Shown one piece after another: positions 34,041 to 43,533 of a stretch of 64,000 bases of DNA. The notes beneath the pieces were generated by a model. The model was not told where the DNA came from. It searched no databases and saw only the letters and a list, made by a program, of their open reading frames with translations. The stretch is from assembly GCA_045613985.1 (NCBI GenBank), contig JAZLCA010000019.1, forward strand, positions 51,796 to 115,795, written 5' to 3'. The DNA comes from SIG644 sp045613985. Its GTDB lineage: Bacteria > Bacillota > Clostridia > Oscillospirales > CAG-272. The translations under genes were made by a program, and so were the position numbers. Position 1 is the first letter of the stretch; every line of letters starts with the position of its first letter.

Positions 34041-35509
34041 CGAAAGATCAACTGCTATTATCTTTTGACCTGTTAGACGAGCAATATATAGAGGAAGCAT
34101 CGCCAACGGCCGCCAAGCCGCACCGCCGCCGCATCCAGCTGGTGCGCGCGGCCACTTGCGCTGTGCTGATCGCCATCCTCGTGCCTGCGATCCTGCTCGT
34201 CCTTCCCCTCTTCCGAACGCCGACAGAGGTGCCGCCCGTGGTATACGACCCGCCCACAATCTTTAATGCGCTGGAGTCGCCCGAATTGCTGTACGGCAAC
34301 GGAAACCCGTTCGTTGTCGGTGATACGACGGAAGTCGTCGATTTCAGTGATACGACAGAGCCTCTGTCGAAGGGCTTTGGTCATGGATACTACATCGTCC
34401 ATGCTGAGATCATTAGTATTCTTCCCGATGTCTATTATCCTCTAAATAGAAGTCCTAACTTTGCTCCGAATGCATATCAACTGATCCGCTTTCGGACGTT
34501 GGAAGCATTACACGGCAATGTTCCGGAAGAATTTCTTTATCTAATGCCCATGGGCGTAGTCGATAACTCGTTTGACTCGTATGACACCTTTATTATTTCA
34601 ATGGGTCTGCGCGGTACAGAAAATTATATTTTGAGAAATGGAAGCAAACAAAAGTTGGAAGCCTTTCCACTCCTTCTGTTTGCCGACCCAAACAATTGTC
34701 CGGAGATAGGAAATTTCATCTCATTTACCGATGGAGTTTTCAATGAAAACGTTTTTCACTACTACGACACTGACCTTGTGCAACCAGGGTACACGGTAGA
34801 ATATACCCTAACACGCGTCAAAGAACGAATAAAAGAATCGAAGCAAGAAATTGAAGACAGCGGATACTACTCCTTTCCTATTGATATCTTGACGTATAGC
34901 ACCGATTTTACGACAGAAGAAGCAAGAGCTGCGTTTGCTTACGTTCAAGCATTTGAAAACGGTGTATTCGTGCAAAGCATCTGCTCCTACTTTGATGCCG
35001 CGTATCCAACGCTCACTTACACCCGCTACATCGGCGAATGTCAAACCGAAGAGGTCATCTCAATCAATCTTGAAACGGAAGAAGTCACCTATTCTGAGGT
35101 GCGTTATAGCGAAGAAGAATTGCGCAGTATTGTTAATGTATCGGAATATGCCGCAAATTTGAGAGAAAAATACGCCGCTCAACTCCCCGTGCCCCCTCAT
35201 ACCGACACGCAAGGAAAGGAGTTATACTCGCTAAACGTTTTCGGTTGGTATCTTAAGATCGACGGCAATATTTACGGCATTGTTAAAACGACCTGGCTGT
35301 ACCATGAAAAGCGGTATGATGAAGAGTATCACTGTAACGTGCTCTATCGTTATTATGATGACAGTTTTATTCTGCTTGATGCACAAAACCTAACAGTACG
35401 CGAGGTTTCACGTGATGAATTGTTGGAGCTGACGGGCGGCCAAGATTTCCATAATTACATTCATCAGTACCGCTATAATTATGCCTATAAAGCAGGATAT
35501 TTCTTTTAA
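34037..35509 (+). CDS. Membrane-bound probable anti-sigma factor, copy 2
   Basis: 490 aa. A short cytoplasmic part of about 40 residues precedes one membrane segment (LVRAATCAVLIAILVPAILLVL, about 37-58) and a large outer domain. The outer domain is collinear with copy 1: LPDVYYPLN, LEALHGNVPEEFLYLMP, GTENYILRNGS, FADPNNCPEIGNF, TDGVFNENVF, then GECQTEEVISINLETEEVTYSE and PPHTDTQGKELYSLNVFGWY with a C-terminal RYYDDSFILLD. The conserved outer part presumably senses an envelope signal; the ligand is unknown. Confidence 0.75.
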   Translation: MTKDQLLLSFDLLDEQYIEEASPTAAKPHRRRIQLVRAATCAVLIAILVPAILLVLPLFRTPTEVPPVVYDPPTIFNALESPELLYGNGNPFVVGDTTEVVDFSDTTEPLSKGFGHGYYIVHAEIISILPDVYYPLNRSPNFAPNAYQLIRFRTLEALHGNVPEEFLYLMPMGVVDNSFDSYDTFIISMGLRGTENYILRNGSKQKLEAFPLLLFADPNNCPEIGNFISFTDGVFNENVFHYYDTDLVQPGYTVEYTLTRVKERIKESKQEIEDSGYYSFPIDILTYSTDFTTEEARAAFAYVQAFENGVFVQSICSYFDAAYPTLTYTRYIGECQTEEVISINLETEEVTYSEVRYSEEELRSIVNVSEYAANLREKYAAQLPVPPHTDTQGKELYSLNVFGWYLKIDGNIYGIVKTTWLYHEKRYDEEYHCNVLYRYYDDSFILLDAQNLTVREVSRDELLELTGGQDFHNYIHQYRYNYAYKAGYFF

Positions 35510-35549
35510 CTAATTGCAGGTACAATCTTGTCCCTTTTCCCCATCCCCA

Positions 35550-35578
35550 TTGACATCCAAAACCGATTGTGATACAAT
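35550..35578 (+). promoter_or_regulatory. Promoter of the AEC transporter
   Basis: TTGACA (35550-35555), 17-bp spacer, TACAAT (35573-35578). Confidence 0.8.
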
Positions 35579-35615
35579 AAATGCAACGTAAAACCTTAGT
35601 TGAAGGAGCGTTTGC

Positions 35616-36602
35616 ATGAACTCGTTTTTGTTCGCACTCGGAGCGGTCGCGCCTATTATGATCATGGTGGCGATCGGTTATTTGATCAAAAAAATCAAGC
35701 TTGCAAACGCGGATATCGCCAAGACGCTCAACCGTCTGGTGTTCCGCGTTTTCTTGCCGTGTATGCTGTTTTTGAACGTATATAAGATCGAAAGCATCGG
35801 AGAAATCGACCTTGGATACGTGGCCTTTGCGCTGATCTGCTTGTTGGTCCTCTTTTTGCTGGCCATTCCTGCCGTCATGCTTGTGACAAGGCAAGGGGCG
35901 CGGCGCGGAGTATTGTTGCAGGCCACGTTTCGATCCAACTATGCCCTGATCGGCATACCGCTGGCACAGTCACTGTTTGGCGAGGAGGGCTTGGCCATTG
36001 CCACGCTGCTCTCGGCCGCGGCTATTCCAGCGTTCAATATTCTGGCGGTCATTTCGCTGTCCGTGTTCCGCGATGACGAGCAAAAGATGAGCATCAAGAA
36101 AATTCTCTTGGACATCATTAAAAATCCGCTGATATTGAGCGTGCTTGCAGGTGTTGCGGCGCTGGGGATCCGTGCGCTGTTTGTCCGCGCGGGTATTCCC
36201 TTCCGCCTGACCGATGCAGGCCCCATCTACACCGTGCTTGGTTATCTTTCAGGTCTTGCGACGCCGCTGGCGCTCTTGACACTTGGCATTCAGTTTGAAT
36301 TTTCCGCGGTTAAAGAGATGAAAAAGGAAATCATTTTCGGCACGCTTGCGCGAACCGTTGCCGCGCCCGCGATTGCCATTGGCGTAGCTTACGCCTTGTT
36401 TTGTGAGCAGTTTAACGGCGCACATTTTGCCGCCTTCGTTGCTATGTTTGCCACTCCCGTGGCCGTTTCAAGTGTCCCCATGGCACAGGAGATGAAGGGC
36501 GATACTGTCCTTGCGGGACAGCTGGTCGTTTGGACAACGCTGTCGTCGGCACTTTCCGTATTTATCGCGTCGTGGCTGCTCAAGCTCGCAAGCGTTTTTT
36601 GA
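35616..36602 (+). CDS. AEC (auxin efflux carrier) family transporter
   Basis: 328 aa with about ten membrane segments in two similar halves. Typical features are the N-terminal VAPIMIMVAIGYLIKK, FRSNYALIGIPLAQSLFGEEG, and the second-half MFATPVAVSSVPMAQEM. Bacterial AEC members export or import organic acids such as malate; the substrate here is unknown. GAAGGAG precedes the ATG. It lies upstream of the DAP dehydrogenase gene but the latter has its own promoter. Confidence 0.9.
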   Translation: MNSFLFALGAVAPIMIMVAIGYLIKKIKLANADIAKTLNRLVFRVFLPCMLFLNVYKIESIGEIDLGYVAFALICLLVLFLLAIPAVMLVTRQGARRGVLLQATFRSNYALIGIPLAQSLFGEEGLAIATLLSAAAIPAFNILAVISLSVFRDDEQKMSIKKILLDIIKNPLILSVLAGVAALGIRALFVRAGIPFRLTDAGPIYTVLGYLSGLATPLALLTLGIQFEFSAVKEMKKEIIFGTLARTVAAPAIAIGVAYALFCEQFNGAHFAAFVAMFATPVAVSSVPMAQEMKGDTVLAGQLVVWTTLSSALSVFIASWLLKLASVF

Positions 36603-36623
36603 CATATTTTTTTATAATCCTCC

Positions 36624-36652
36624 TTGTAATTTTTTCTGTAATGCGCTATAAT
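36624..36652 (+). promoter_or_regulatory. Promoter of the ddh operon
   Basis: TTGTAA (36624-36629), 17-bp spacer, TATAAT (36647-36652). Confidence 0.65.
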
Positions 36653-36688
36653 ATAGCCAATAAATTTCGAATCGAAGGAACGATAATT

Positions 36689-37675
36689 ATGAGCATAAGA
36701 ATTGGAATCATGGGATACGGCAATCTGGGACGCGGCATCGAGTGTGCTATTCGCCAGAATCCGGATATGGAGCTGGTGGCAGTATTTACTCGCCGCTCGC
36801 CCGAGACTGTTCGCATTCTGACGCCCTGCGTGCCGGTATATCACGTCGACGCGGCCACCGAAAAAAAGGATGCGATCGACGTACTCATTTTGTGCGGAGG
36901 AAGCGCAACCGACCTACCTATGCAGACTCCCGAATATGCTAAGCATTTCACTGTTATTGACAGCTTTGATACCCACGCCAAGATTCCCGAGCATTTCTCC
37001 GCAGTGGATACCGCCGCTCAAGCAGGCGGCAATGTTGCCGTTATTTCCTGCGGTTGGGATCCCGGTATGTTCTCCATCAACCGCCTGTATGCAGGAGCGA
37101 TCCTGCCCGAGGGCAAGGACTATACCTTCTGGGGTAAGGGTGTCAGCCAGGGACACTCGGACGCTATTCGCCGCATTGAAGGTGTAATTGATGCCAAGCA
37201 GTATACCATTCCGATCGATACGGCACTGCAGGCGGTCCGAAGCGGCGAAACGCCCGACTTCACCGTAAGAGAAAAGCATCTGCGCGAGTGCTTCGTCGTA
37301 GCTGCCGATGATGCAGACAAGGACAAAATTGAGCATGAAATTAAGACCATGCCCAACTATTTTGCTGATTACGATACCATCGTTCATTTCATTACGCTTG
37401 ACGAGCTGAAGCGCGATCACAGCGGCATTCCTCATGGCGGATTCGTCATCCGCTCGGGTAAAACGGGGGCGAATAGCGAGCATACTCATATCATTGAGTA
37501 CAGTCTCAAGCTGGACTCCAATCCCGAGTTTACCGCCAGCGTCATCGTTGCCTGCGCCCGCGCCGCCCATCGTATGAAAAACGAAGGCATGGTGGGCTGC
37601 AAGACCATTTTCGATTTGCCGCCTTCTTACCTCTCCCCTATGTCGGGTGAAGAGCTGCGCAAAAATCTGTTATGA
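36689..37675 (+). CDS. ddh: meso-Diaminopimelate dehydrogenase
   Basis: 328 aa from the ATG at 36689 (MSIRIGIMGYGNLGRG), after GAAGGA. NADPH-dependent one-step conversion of tetrahydrodipicolinate to meso-DAP, the lysine and peptidoglycan precursor. The Rossmann loop GIMGYGNLG, the CGGSATDLPMQTPE and FDTHAKIPEHF segments and SCGWDPGMFSINR with WGKGVSQGHSDAIRRI are family-specific. It is first in a tight operon (4-bp overlap with the next gene). It implies the short dehydrogenase route to DAP. Confidence 0.95.
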   Translation: MSIRIGIMGYGNLGRGIECAIRQNPDMELVAVFTRRSPETVRILTPCVPVYHVDAATEKKDAIDVLILCGGSATDLPMQTPEYAKHFTVIDSFDTHAKIPEHFSAVDTAAQAGGNVAVISCGWDPGMFSINRLYAGAILPEGKDYTFWGKGVSQGHSDAIRRIEGVIDAKQYTIPIDTALQAVRSGETPDFTVREKHLRECFVVAADDADKDKIEHEIKTMPNYFADYDTIVHFITLDELKRDHSGIPHGGFVIRSGKTGANSEHTHIIEYSLKLDSNPEFTASVIVACARAAHRMKNEGMVGCKTIFDLPPSYLSPMSGEELRKNLL

Positions 37676-38184
37676 TTATCCGCAAAGCCAATACAACAAA
37701 CCTTGCCGCGCTGACGGAGCTGTTTGACGAAGCGCGCGCAACCATTGCCACGCTCGGCATTGACCAGTGGCAAAACGGTTATCCTTCCCGAGAAGTGGTG
37801 AATGAGGATCTGTGCAAGGAGCGCTCGTACATCGTCGAGATACAAGATGAGGTGGTTGGCACGTTTGTGCTGATTACCGACGGCGAGCCCACGTACGACC
37901 GCATTTATGACGGAGAATGGCTGACCAGTAACAGCCAGAATTATATTGCCATTCATCGTGTTGCCGTATCGGTTGTTCGTCGCGGCAGTGGCATATCGAC
38001 CGCCATACTGGACTACGCGGCCGATATGGCAAAAAAATTGGGCCGCACTTCCCTGCGCATCGACACCCACACAGGCAACGTCGTTATGCGAAGAATGCTC
38101 GAGAAGCACGGCTTTATTCATTGCGGCAGCATTTATTTGGAAAACGGTGACCACCGTGTCGCTTATGAAAAACTTGTGAGGTGA
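37672..38184 (+). CDS. GNAT-family N-acetyltransferase
   Basis: 170 aa. Motif A appears as VSVVRRGSGISTAILDYAADMAKKLG (about residues 98-125) and motif B as TGNVVMRRMLEKHGF, typical of small GNAT enzymes. The N-terminus MIIRKANTTNLAALTELFDEAR is the common beta1-alpha1 of the fold. Its ATGA overlaps the ddh stop and PHP follows after 4 bp, so translation is coupled. Substrate unknown. Confidence 0.85.
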   Translation: MIIRKANTTNLAALTELFDEARATIATLGIDQWQNGYPSREVVNEDLCKERSYIVEIQDEVVGTFVLITDGEPTYDRIYDGEWLTSNSQNYIAIHRVAVSVVRRGSGISTAILDYAADMAKKLGRTSLRIDTHTGNVVMRRMLEKHGFIHCGSIYLENGDHRVAYEKLVR

Positions 38185-38188
38185 TCGT

Positions 38189-39526
38189 ATGAACAAGCAA
38201 GTATTCAATTATATCGTTTGTCCAGCCGTCGTCCGCGCGGATGAGGTCAGCACCGTCCGCATCCGTCCTTTGGGCGAAAATACGGCCTTTATGGCGGGAG
38301 AGACTTATACCGTGGTCATTCGTGAAGTACAGACCGCCCACGGCGATTACAGCGTGTTTACGGGCACCACGTACGAATTGACCCCCGACGAGCGGGGCGA
38401 GCTTGTCATCACTCACCGTTTTGCGGGTGAGCAAAAGCACGTCATAACGCTGACCCGCCCCGAGACTGATCTCCGCTCGCCGCATTACGACATCACCCAC
38501 CGCGTCAAATACCGCGAAAACGTCACGGCAGTGCTTGGTGTCTATTCCCTGCACCCCGATCTGTACGGTCTGCGCGCCTTTAAGGGTGAGGTACATTGTC
38601 ACACCTATGAATCGGACGGCACGCAGGACGTGTGCCATACGGTCGGCAACTACCGTGCTGCCGGCTATGATTTCATGGCCATCACCGACCACTATATTAC
38701 TATGTCCTCCGAAAAAAGCATGCGCCTCTTTGCCGACGCTCCCGTGGATATGACGCTGATGTTGGGAGAAGAGGTCCATATGCCCACTGAGCACATCCAC
38801 ATCGTGCATTTGGGCGGTCGCGAGAGCGTCAATGCTTATTTCCGCGCCCACAAGGAGCAGGCTCGTGCCGAGGTTGATATCATTAAAGCTAAGCTGACAC
38901 TACCCGAGGGTGTATCCGCGGAAGACTACGCATGGCGAGTTTGGATCGCCAGAAAGTCGCACGAGTTTGGCGGCTTGTCCATTCTTGCGCATCCTCACTG
39001 GATTTGGAACGGCGTGTTCTTCATGGGTGAGGAAACCACCATGCAGTTGCTCCGTGACGGCGTACACGACGCGCTGGATCTGAGTGATGATGGACTCGAT
39101 ATCCATCAAACGGATACCACCGTCGCCCTTTGGAACGAGATGCGTATCCAAGGCGCACGTGTGCCTGTCGTGGCATCGACGGACTCGCACTACACCGATG
39201 CATCCAATCCCCATCGCCCGGCCATTGGCGGCTACACCTTAGTATTCGCTCCCGACCGCTCCCCCGCATGCTTAATGCAGGCGGTGCGCGACGAAAGGTC
39301 GCTGGCAGTGTTCAACCACTGCACGCCCGAGGCCATCCACGGCCCGTATCGCCTGGTAAAATTCGCACGTTTCTTGCTGGATCATTACTATCCTGTATAC
39401 ATGAGATTGTGTCAAGGGCAAGGCGTTTTGATGTCTGATTGGCCATTGAACAGCGAAGAATTGCAGGCACTCTCCGCACTTAATCGACGCAGTGAGGCAT
39501 TCGCCAAAGAATTTTATGGATATTGA
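38189..39526 (+). CDS. PHP-domain metal-dependent phosphoesterase-like protein
   Basis: 445 aa. An N-terminal domain of about 110 residues (beta-rich) precedes a PHP domain with the metal ligands visible as GEVHCHTYESDGTQ, MAITDHY, the Glu in LMLGEEVH, LAHPHW and VASTDSHY. PHP proteins hydrolyse phosphate esters or act in nucleotide and histidinol-phosphate metabolism; the added N-terminal domain is typical of CehA/McbA-like members of unknown substrate. GAGGTG precedes the ATG; part of the ddh operon. Confidence 0.85.
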   Translation: MNKQVFNYIVCPAVVRADEVSTVRIRPLGENTAFMAGETYTVVIREVQTAHGDYSVFTGTTYELTPDERGELVITHRFAGEQKHVITLTRPETDLRSPHYDITHRVKYRENVTAVLGVYSLHPDLYGLRAFKGEVHCHTYESDGTQDVCHTVGNYRAAGYDFMAITDHYITMSSEKSMRLFADAPVDMTLMLGEEVHMPTEHIHIVHLGGRESVNAYFRAHKEQARAEVDIIKAKLTLPEGVSAEDYAWRVWIARKSHEFGGLSILAHPHWIWNGVFFMGEETTMQLLRDGVHDALDLSDDGLDIHQTDTTVALWNEMRIQGARVPVVASTDSHYTDASNPHRPAIGGYTLVFAPDRSPACLMQAVRDERSLAVFNHCTPEAIHGPYRLVKFARFLLDHYYPVYMRLCQGQGVLMSDWPLNSEELQALSALNRRSEAFAKEFYGY

Positions 39527-39539
39527 CAGGAGATTTTGC

Positions 39540-40157
39540 ATGAAAGTTTTGATACTCAATGGAAGCCCCCATGAAAACGGAAACACCGCTTTGGCTTTGC
39601 GCGAAATGATGCCGATTTTTGAGCAAGCGGGGATTGAAGTCGATTACGTGCAGGTCGGGCAGCTGACCATCAAGGGTTGTACAGGATGCGCTGCCTGCTT
39701 TAAGCTCGGCAAATGTGTCACGGACGATATCGTTAATGAAATTTCGCAAAAATTCAAAGAGTGCGACGGCATGATCATCGCCAGCCCCGTCTATTACGCA
39801 TCAGCCAACGGCGCGCTCGTCGCTCTGCTTGACCGCCTGTTTTACAGCTCGCGCTTTGACAAGCGCATGAAGGTCGGCGCGTCGGTGGCGGTCGCACGCC
39901 GCGGCGGTTGCTCTGCGACTTTTGATCAGCTCAACAAGTACTTCACCATCAGCGGTATGCCCGTCGCGTCCAGCCAGTACTGGAACAGCGTACACGGGGC
40001 GCTCCCCGGCCAGGCCGCCGAGGACGGAGAGGGGTTGCAAACCATGCGGACCCTTGCCCGCAATATGATTTTTTTGATGAAGAGCATCGCGCTGGGCAAA
40101 GAGGCGTTTGGGCTTCCCGAGAAGGAAAAGTCCGTTTGGACGAATTTTGTGAGATAA
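39540..40157 (+). CDS. Flavodoxin-family NAD(P)H-dependent oxidoreductase (iron-sulfur flavoprotein type)
   Basis: 205 aa from the ATG at 39540 (MKVLILNGSPHENGNT), with AGGAG upstream. FMN phosphate loop LNGSPHENGNT; the compact cysteine motif GCTGCAACFKLGKC (about residues 42-55) marks the iron-sulfur flavoprotein type, and ASPVYYASANGALVALLDRL is the second flavin loop. Likely an electron-transfer or quinone/nitro-reducing enzyme. Last gene of the ddh operon, 13 bp after PHP. Confidence 0.9.
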   Translation: MKVLILNGSPHENGNTALALREMMPIFEQAGIEVDYVQVGQLTIKGCTGCAACFKLGKCVTDDIVNEISQKFKECDGMIIASPVYYASANGALVALLDRLFYSSRFDKRMKVGASVAVARRGGCSATFDQLNKYFTISGMPVASSQYWNSVHGALPGQAAEDGEGLQTMRTLARNMIFLMKSIALGKEAFGLPEKEKSVWTNFVR

Positions 40158-40161
40158 AAGC

Positions 40162-40197
40162 AAGGCAGAGCCACAAAAAACGTGACTCTGCCTTTTT
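40162..40197. terminator. Bidirectional terminator
   Basis: AAGGCAGAG-CAC paired with GTG-CTCTGCCTT, ending in TTTTT, between the convergent flavoprotein and anti-sigma genes. Confidence 0.88.
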
Positions 40198-40218
40198 ATT
40201 TTTCGGCGATCGCAATCG

Positions 40219-41676
40219 TTACCAATGCCACCATCTCTCGCCAGTATTATACTCATAGAAGATCGAAAGAACGTTATCTTCACCAATATAGGTGCTTAAT
40301 TCGTCTCTTTCCATGATTTGATACGTACCATCGGGCATAACGAGATAATACAGATCGTCATAATATATATATTGATCCTTGTCTACCTGCTGCAACAGCT
40401 GCCAGTGAATCCGAACCACACCGTATACCGTTCCCTCGTTCTTCACGTATTTGCCAAACGCAAAGCGGCGATAGACTTGCATCTGCTCGTGATTTTCCGT
40501 GTGCGGCGGAACAAGGGCCGTCATATCGAGAGATGATATAAAAGCTCCCAAATCTGGAACATGCGAAATCTCCTCAGGAGTAAATTTCTCGCCCCAATAC
40601 ACGATCTCGCCATCCTGTCTCAAGGCAATTCTCTCGTTGGCAGGAAAACCGCCGATGTTGCGTTCATAGTATGTTGAGGTATCATAATAGGCAGTGTCAC
40701 AATCCTGCATAAACAGCCCGTTTTCCTGCGATTTGACGTATTCGAGAACGCTTTGCTGTTGTTCGGTGGCAAATGTCTCTTCGTACCGCACGGACTTCGC
40801 CCGAATATGTGCCCAACGTTTCAACTCCTCTTGAATGGCTTGAACCGTATCCTCAACGGTACATCCTTCCCATGCCGGAAAGTAATCCGAGCCCCATCCG
40901 CTTGACGATGATACCCGTTCTCGAAAGTCCTCCCAATCCCAGTCGGTTCTAAAGCTCAGCCATCCGTCCTTTTTCCAATGCTCCAAGCAGAGCACACCAT
41001 CCTTGAAGGGTAAGATTGCCCCCTGATTCTCGTAATTCCAGCATTCGAACAGAAAAGAGAACTTCTCTGCTCTTTTTTGATCCATATTGATCATGCCATA
41101 ATTCTCAAAGCCCACCTGTCTCAATCCTCCGACAACAAGACTGTCGTACACATCCAAGGATGGATCCAAATTGGCATTCAAGCGAAGATATATTTCGCTC
41201 GGTATATTTTCACCGCGTATCGTCTCAAGGACTTGGAGCTTTACAATGTGGTATTGCCGCTCAAACGTATTGATATAAGAGCAACTGGGTGCATCCACGT
41301 ATACGGACGGAAGAACCTCAATTACCTTTGCTACCACAATCATGTAATCCGGGCCATACGCATAAACCGGCGGTGGGATGTCCTCGACTGCATCCTCCTT
41401 TTCACTGCTACCGACCCACATATCTGAAGCCGGCACCCATAAATTCTCCCACGGGGCTACCGTATGGTCGATGAAATTTACAACCGGTGGTTTTTCAAAC
41501 AGAGGAAACAGCAATGCCCCCGCCAAAACCAGACACACACACGCCGCGACCATCGACCACCGTTTCCATGCGACAATTTTTTTATACTTATGCTCGCCCT
41601 GCATGGTTTTGTGTGCGCGCTCGGCCAGCTCGTCATCGACAAAGGACAACGCCGAGAAAATATCGTTGTGCTTCAT
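40219..41676 (-). CDS. Membrane-bound probable anti-sigma factor, copy 3
   Basis: 485 aa. About 40 cytoplasmic residues, one membrane segment (WSMVAACVCLVLAGALLFPLF, about 40-60) and an outer domain that is the most diverged of the three copies but keeps the same order: LPSVYVDAP, LQVLETIRGENIPSEIYLRL, VYDSLVV, GFENYGMIN, FKDGVLC, then PPHTENHEQMQVYRRFAFGKY and a C-terminal YYDDLYYLVMPDG. It overlaps its sigma gene by 4 bp. Role inferred from the arrangement. Confidence 0.75.
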   Translation of the reverse strand: MKHNDIFSALSFVDDELAERAHKTMQGEHKYKKIVAWKRWSMVAACVCLVLAGALLFPLFEKPPVVNFIDHTVAPWENLWVPASDMWVGSSEKEDAVEDIPPPVYAYGPDYMIVVAKVIEVLPSVYVDAPSCSYINTFERQYHIVKLQVLETIRGENIPSEIYLRLNANLDPSLDVYDSLVVGGLRQVGFENYGMINMDQKRAEKFSFLFECWNYENQGAILPFKDGVLCLEHWKKDGWLSFRTDWDWEDFRERVSSSSGWGSDYFPAWEGCTVEDTVQAIQEELKRWAHIRAKSVRYEETFATEQQQSVLEYVKSQENGLFMQDCDTAYYDTSTYYERNIGGFPANERIALRQDGEIVYWGEKFTPEEISHVPDLGAFISSLDMTALVPPHTENHEQMQVYRRFAFGKYVKNEGTVYGVVRIHWQLLQQVDKDQYIYYDDLYYLVMPDGTYQIMERDELSTYIGEDNVLSIFYEYNTGERWWHW

Positions 41677-42236
41677 ACCGAATATCCCTCCTTTTCAAGG
41701 TAATGCTTCAGCTTTCGTCTTGTGCGGGAGAGGATATTTCGCACGTAGTTTTCACCAAGTCCCAGTTGCTTCGCAATCTGCTCGACGGGATAGACGAAAT
41801 AGTAACGACACAGGAAAATGTCACAATCGCGCGCTGACACGCGGGTGTGCAAAAAGCAGTTGATGCACTCGCCCAGTGCGCGGAGCTCGTATTCGCTTTG
41901 AACGTCGGTCGATGCGGCAACAATCTCACTCAGTTCATCCAATGCCACGGTCGCCTCCCCTCCGCCGCGCTTGTCGCGCGTTTTCTCCCGATAGCGGTCA
42001 AGGGCTAAGTTTCGGGTGATCGTTCCAAGATAGCCGCGCAAAGCCACAGGCTGTTCGGGCGGAATGGTGTTCCAGGCGCGCAGATAAGTATCGTTGACAC
42101 ATTCCTCGCTGTCCAGGCGATCCGCCAGGATATTGTAGGCAATGGTCATGCAATACGCTCCGTATTTGTCCTGCGTCGCGGCAATGGCCTTTTCGTCTCT
42201 TTGATTATACAGTTCTATAATTGTACTGTCCTGCAT
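41673..42236 (-). CDS. ECF-type RNA polymerase sigma factor, copy 3
   Basis: 187 aa from the ATG at 42236 (MQDSTIIELYNQRDEKAI), chosen because AAAGGAGAG lies just upstream. Region 2 (DSEECVNDTYLRAWNTIPPEQ) and region 4 (CDIFLCRYYFVYPVEQIAKQLGLGENYVRNIL) are intact. It is closest in wording to copy 2 at the N-terminus and copy 1 at ELYW/N..DEKAI. It is transcribed away from copy 2 and convergent with the ddh operon. Confidence 0.92.
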   Translation of the reverse strand: MQDSTIIELYNQRDEKAIAATQDKYGAYCMTIAYNILADRLDSEECVNDTYLRAWNTIPPEQPVALRGYLGTITRNLALDRYREKTRDKRGGGEATVALDELSEIVAASTDVQSEYELRALGECINCFLHTRVSARDCDIFLCRYYFVYPVEQIAKQLGLGENYVRNILSRTRRKLKHYLEKEGYSV

Positions 42237-42242
42237 ACGCTC

Positions 42243-42285
42243 TCTCCTTTCGATGAAGATAGGGCCCTTCACCCATATAGACGAC
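42243..42285 (-). promoter_or_regulatory. Conserved leader element of ECF sigma gene copy 3
   Basis: On the minus strand TGAAGGGCCCTATC then CGAAAGGAGAG. A CGTC followed by TATAT lies just upstream (about 42280-42290) and could be an ECF-type -10 region. Confidence 0.4.
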
Positions 42286-42380
42286 AAATCGCTTAACGCG
42301 CACCATGAAAAAGAAAAATTTTTCCGATTTTATTTTATCATAAACGTTTCTGCTTGACAAGATGCAGCCGCAAGAAAAAC

Positions 42381-42412
42381 AGCATCCCGCGGTCCATACC
42401 CGTCGGGATGCT
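42381..42412 (-). terminator. Terminator of the first Gfo/Idh/MocA gene
   Basis: AGCATCCCG paired with CGGGATGCT; the minus strand continues GTTTTTC. Confidence 0.85.
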
Positions 42413-42425
42413 GAATGTATGTCAA

Positions 42426-43478
42426 TTATTTCAAAACGACCTCATGTCCGGTTCTGCCCGACTCGTAGATGGCATCCAGGATGCGCATGACGACCACGCC
42501 ATCCTCTGCGGGGTTGCGGCACTCGCAACCGGTGCGGACGCACTCGACGAAGTGATGCATCTCCTTATCGAACATACCCTCAAAGGTGTTTTTGGGCATA
42601 TCGGTGAATTTGAGGTCGGTCAGGTGACCATACTCATCGACCAGCACGCGCAAGGGATCGGTGATACAGCCCGCCTTGGTGCCGTACAGCTCGATGCGGC
42701 AGTAGGGCTCGGGCGTGTTAAGAGCGTAGCTGGTTTCGAGCATCATGATGCCGCCGTTGTCAAAGCGGACGGTTGCCTGAACGAAATCCTCAACGTCGTC
42801 GATCTGTCCCGCATCGGATGCGACGTAGCCGACGTTGCCGCGGTGTGCGGAGCGGTCCAGCTTCTTCATGACGGCCGCATAGACGGAAACGGGCTGGGGA
42901 TTGCCCATGAGGTAACGAGCCTCGTCAATGACGTGGACACCCAGATCAATACCGGGACCACCGCCACTGCGCTTCTTGTCCGAGAACCAACCGCCGGGGT
43001 TGCCGTTCTGGCGCAGGTAGGTTGCTTTGGTGTAATACATTTCGCCAAAGAAATTCTCGTCGGTCAATCTCTTGAGCTCCTCCGTCTCGTACATAAAGCG
43101 GCGGACGAAACCAACCATAAGCAGCTTGCCCTTCTCCTTTGCCAGGTCGTGCATCTCCTGCGCCTGTTGCTCGTTCATTGCCAGAGGCTTTTCGCACAGA
43201 ACGTGCTTACCGGCACGCAGAGCGGCCATGGTACATTCGTAGTGGTTGCAGTTCCAGACGCAAACGCTGACGGCATCCAGCTCGGGCAACGAATGAACCA
43301 TGTCCTCAACGCTGGTATACAGACGGGTGACGCCGTGACGCGCGCCCTTGGCCTTGAGGCGTTCCTCGTTGATATCGCAGAAGGCGTACAGCTCTGCGTT
43401 GGGGTCCTTTTTGTAGCCCGCAATGTGATTCTCAGAAATATTACCGACACCGATAATACCAATCTTGACTTTTGCCAT
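42426..43478 (-). CDS. Gfo/Idh/MocA-family oxidoreductase
   Basis: 350 aa. NAD(P)-dependent sugar or polyol dehydrogenase, cytosolic. The Rossmann loop GIIGVGNISENH, the catalytic-lysine segment HVLCEKPLAM (about residues 92-101), GGPGIDLGVHVIDEARYLMG and the usual beta-sheet C-domain are present. It has its own promoter and terminator and is monocistronic. Substrate cannot be read from the sequence; inositol or sugar-acid substrates are common in the family. Confidence 0.92.
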   Translation of the reverse strand: MAKVKIGIIGVGNISENHIAGYKKDPNAELYAFCDINEERLKAKGARHGVTRLYTSVEDMVHSLPELDAVSVCVWNCNHYECTMAALRAGKHVLCEKPLAMNEQQAQEMHDLAKEKGKLLMVGFVRRFMYETEELKRLTDENFFGEMYYTKATYLRQNGNPGGWFSDKKRSGGGPGIDLGVHVIDEARYLMGNPQPVSVYAAVMKKLDRSAHRGNVGYVASDAGQIDDVEDFVQATVRFDNGGIMMLETSYALNTPEPYCRIELYGTKAGCITDPLRVLVDEYGHLTDLKFTDMPKNTFEGMFDKEMHHFVECVRTGCECRNPAEDGVVVMRILDAIYESGRTGHEVVLK

Positions 43479-43533
43479 GATATAGTTTCCTTTCGCACTG
43501 TGCAGCGGTTGCGCCCCGCCGCGAATTTAACTC

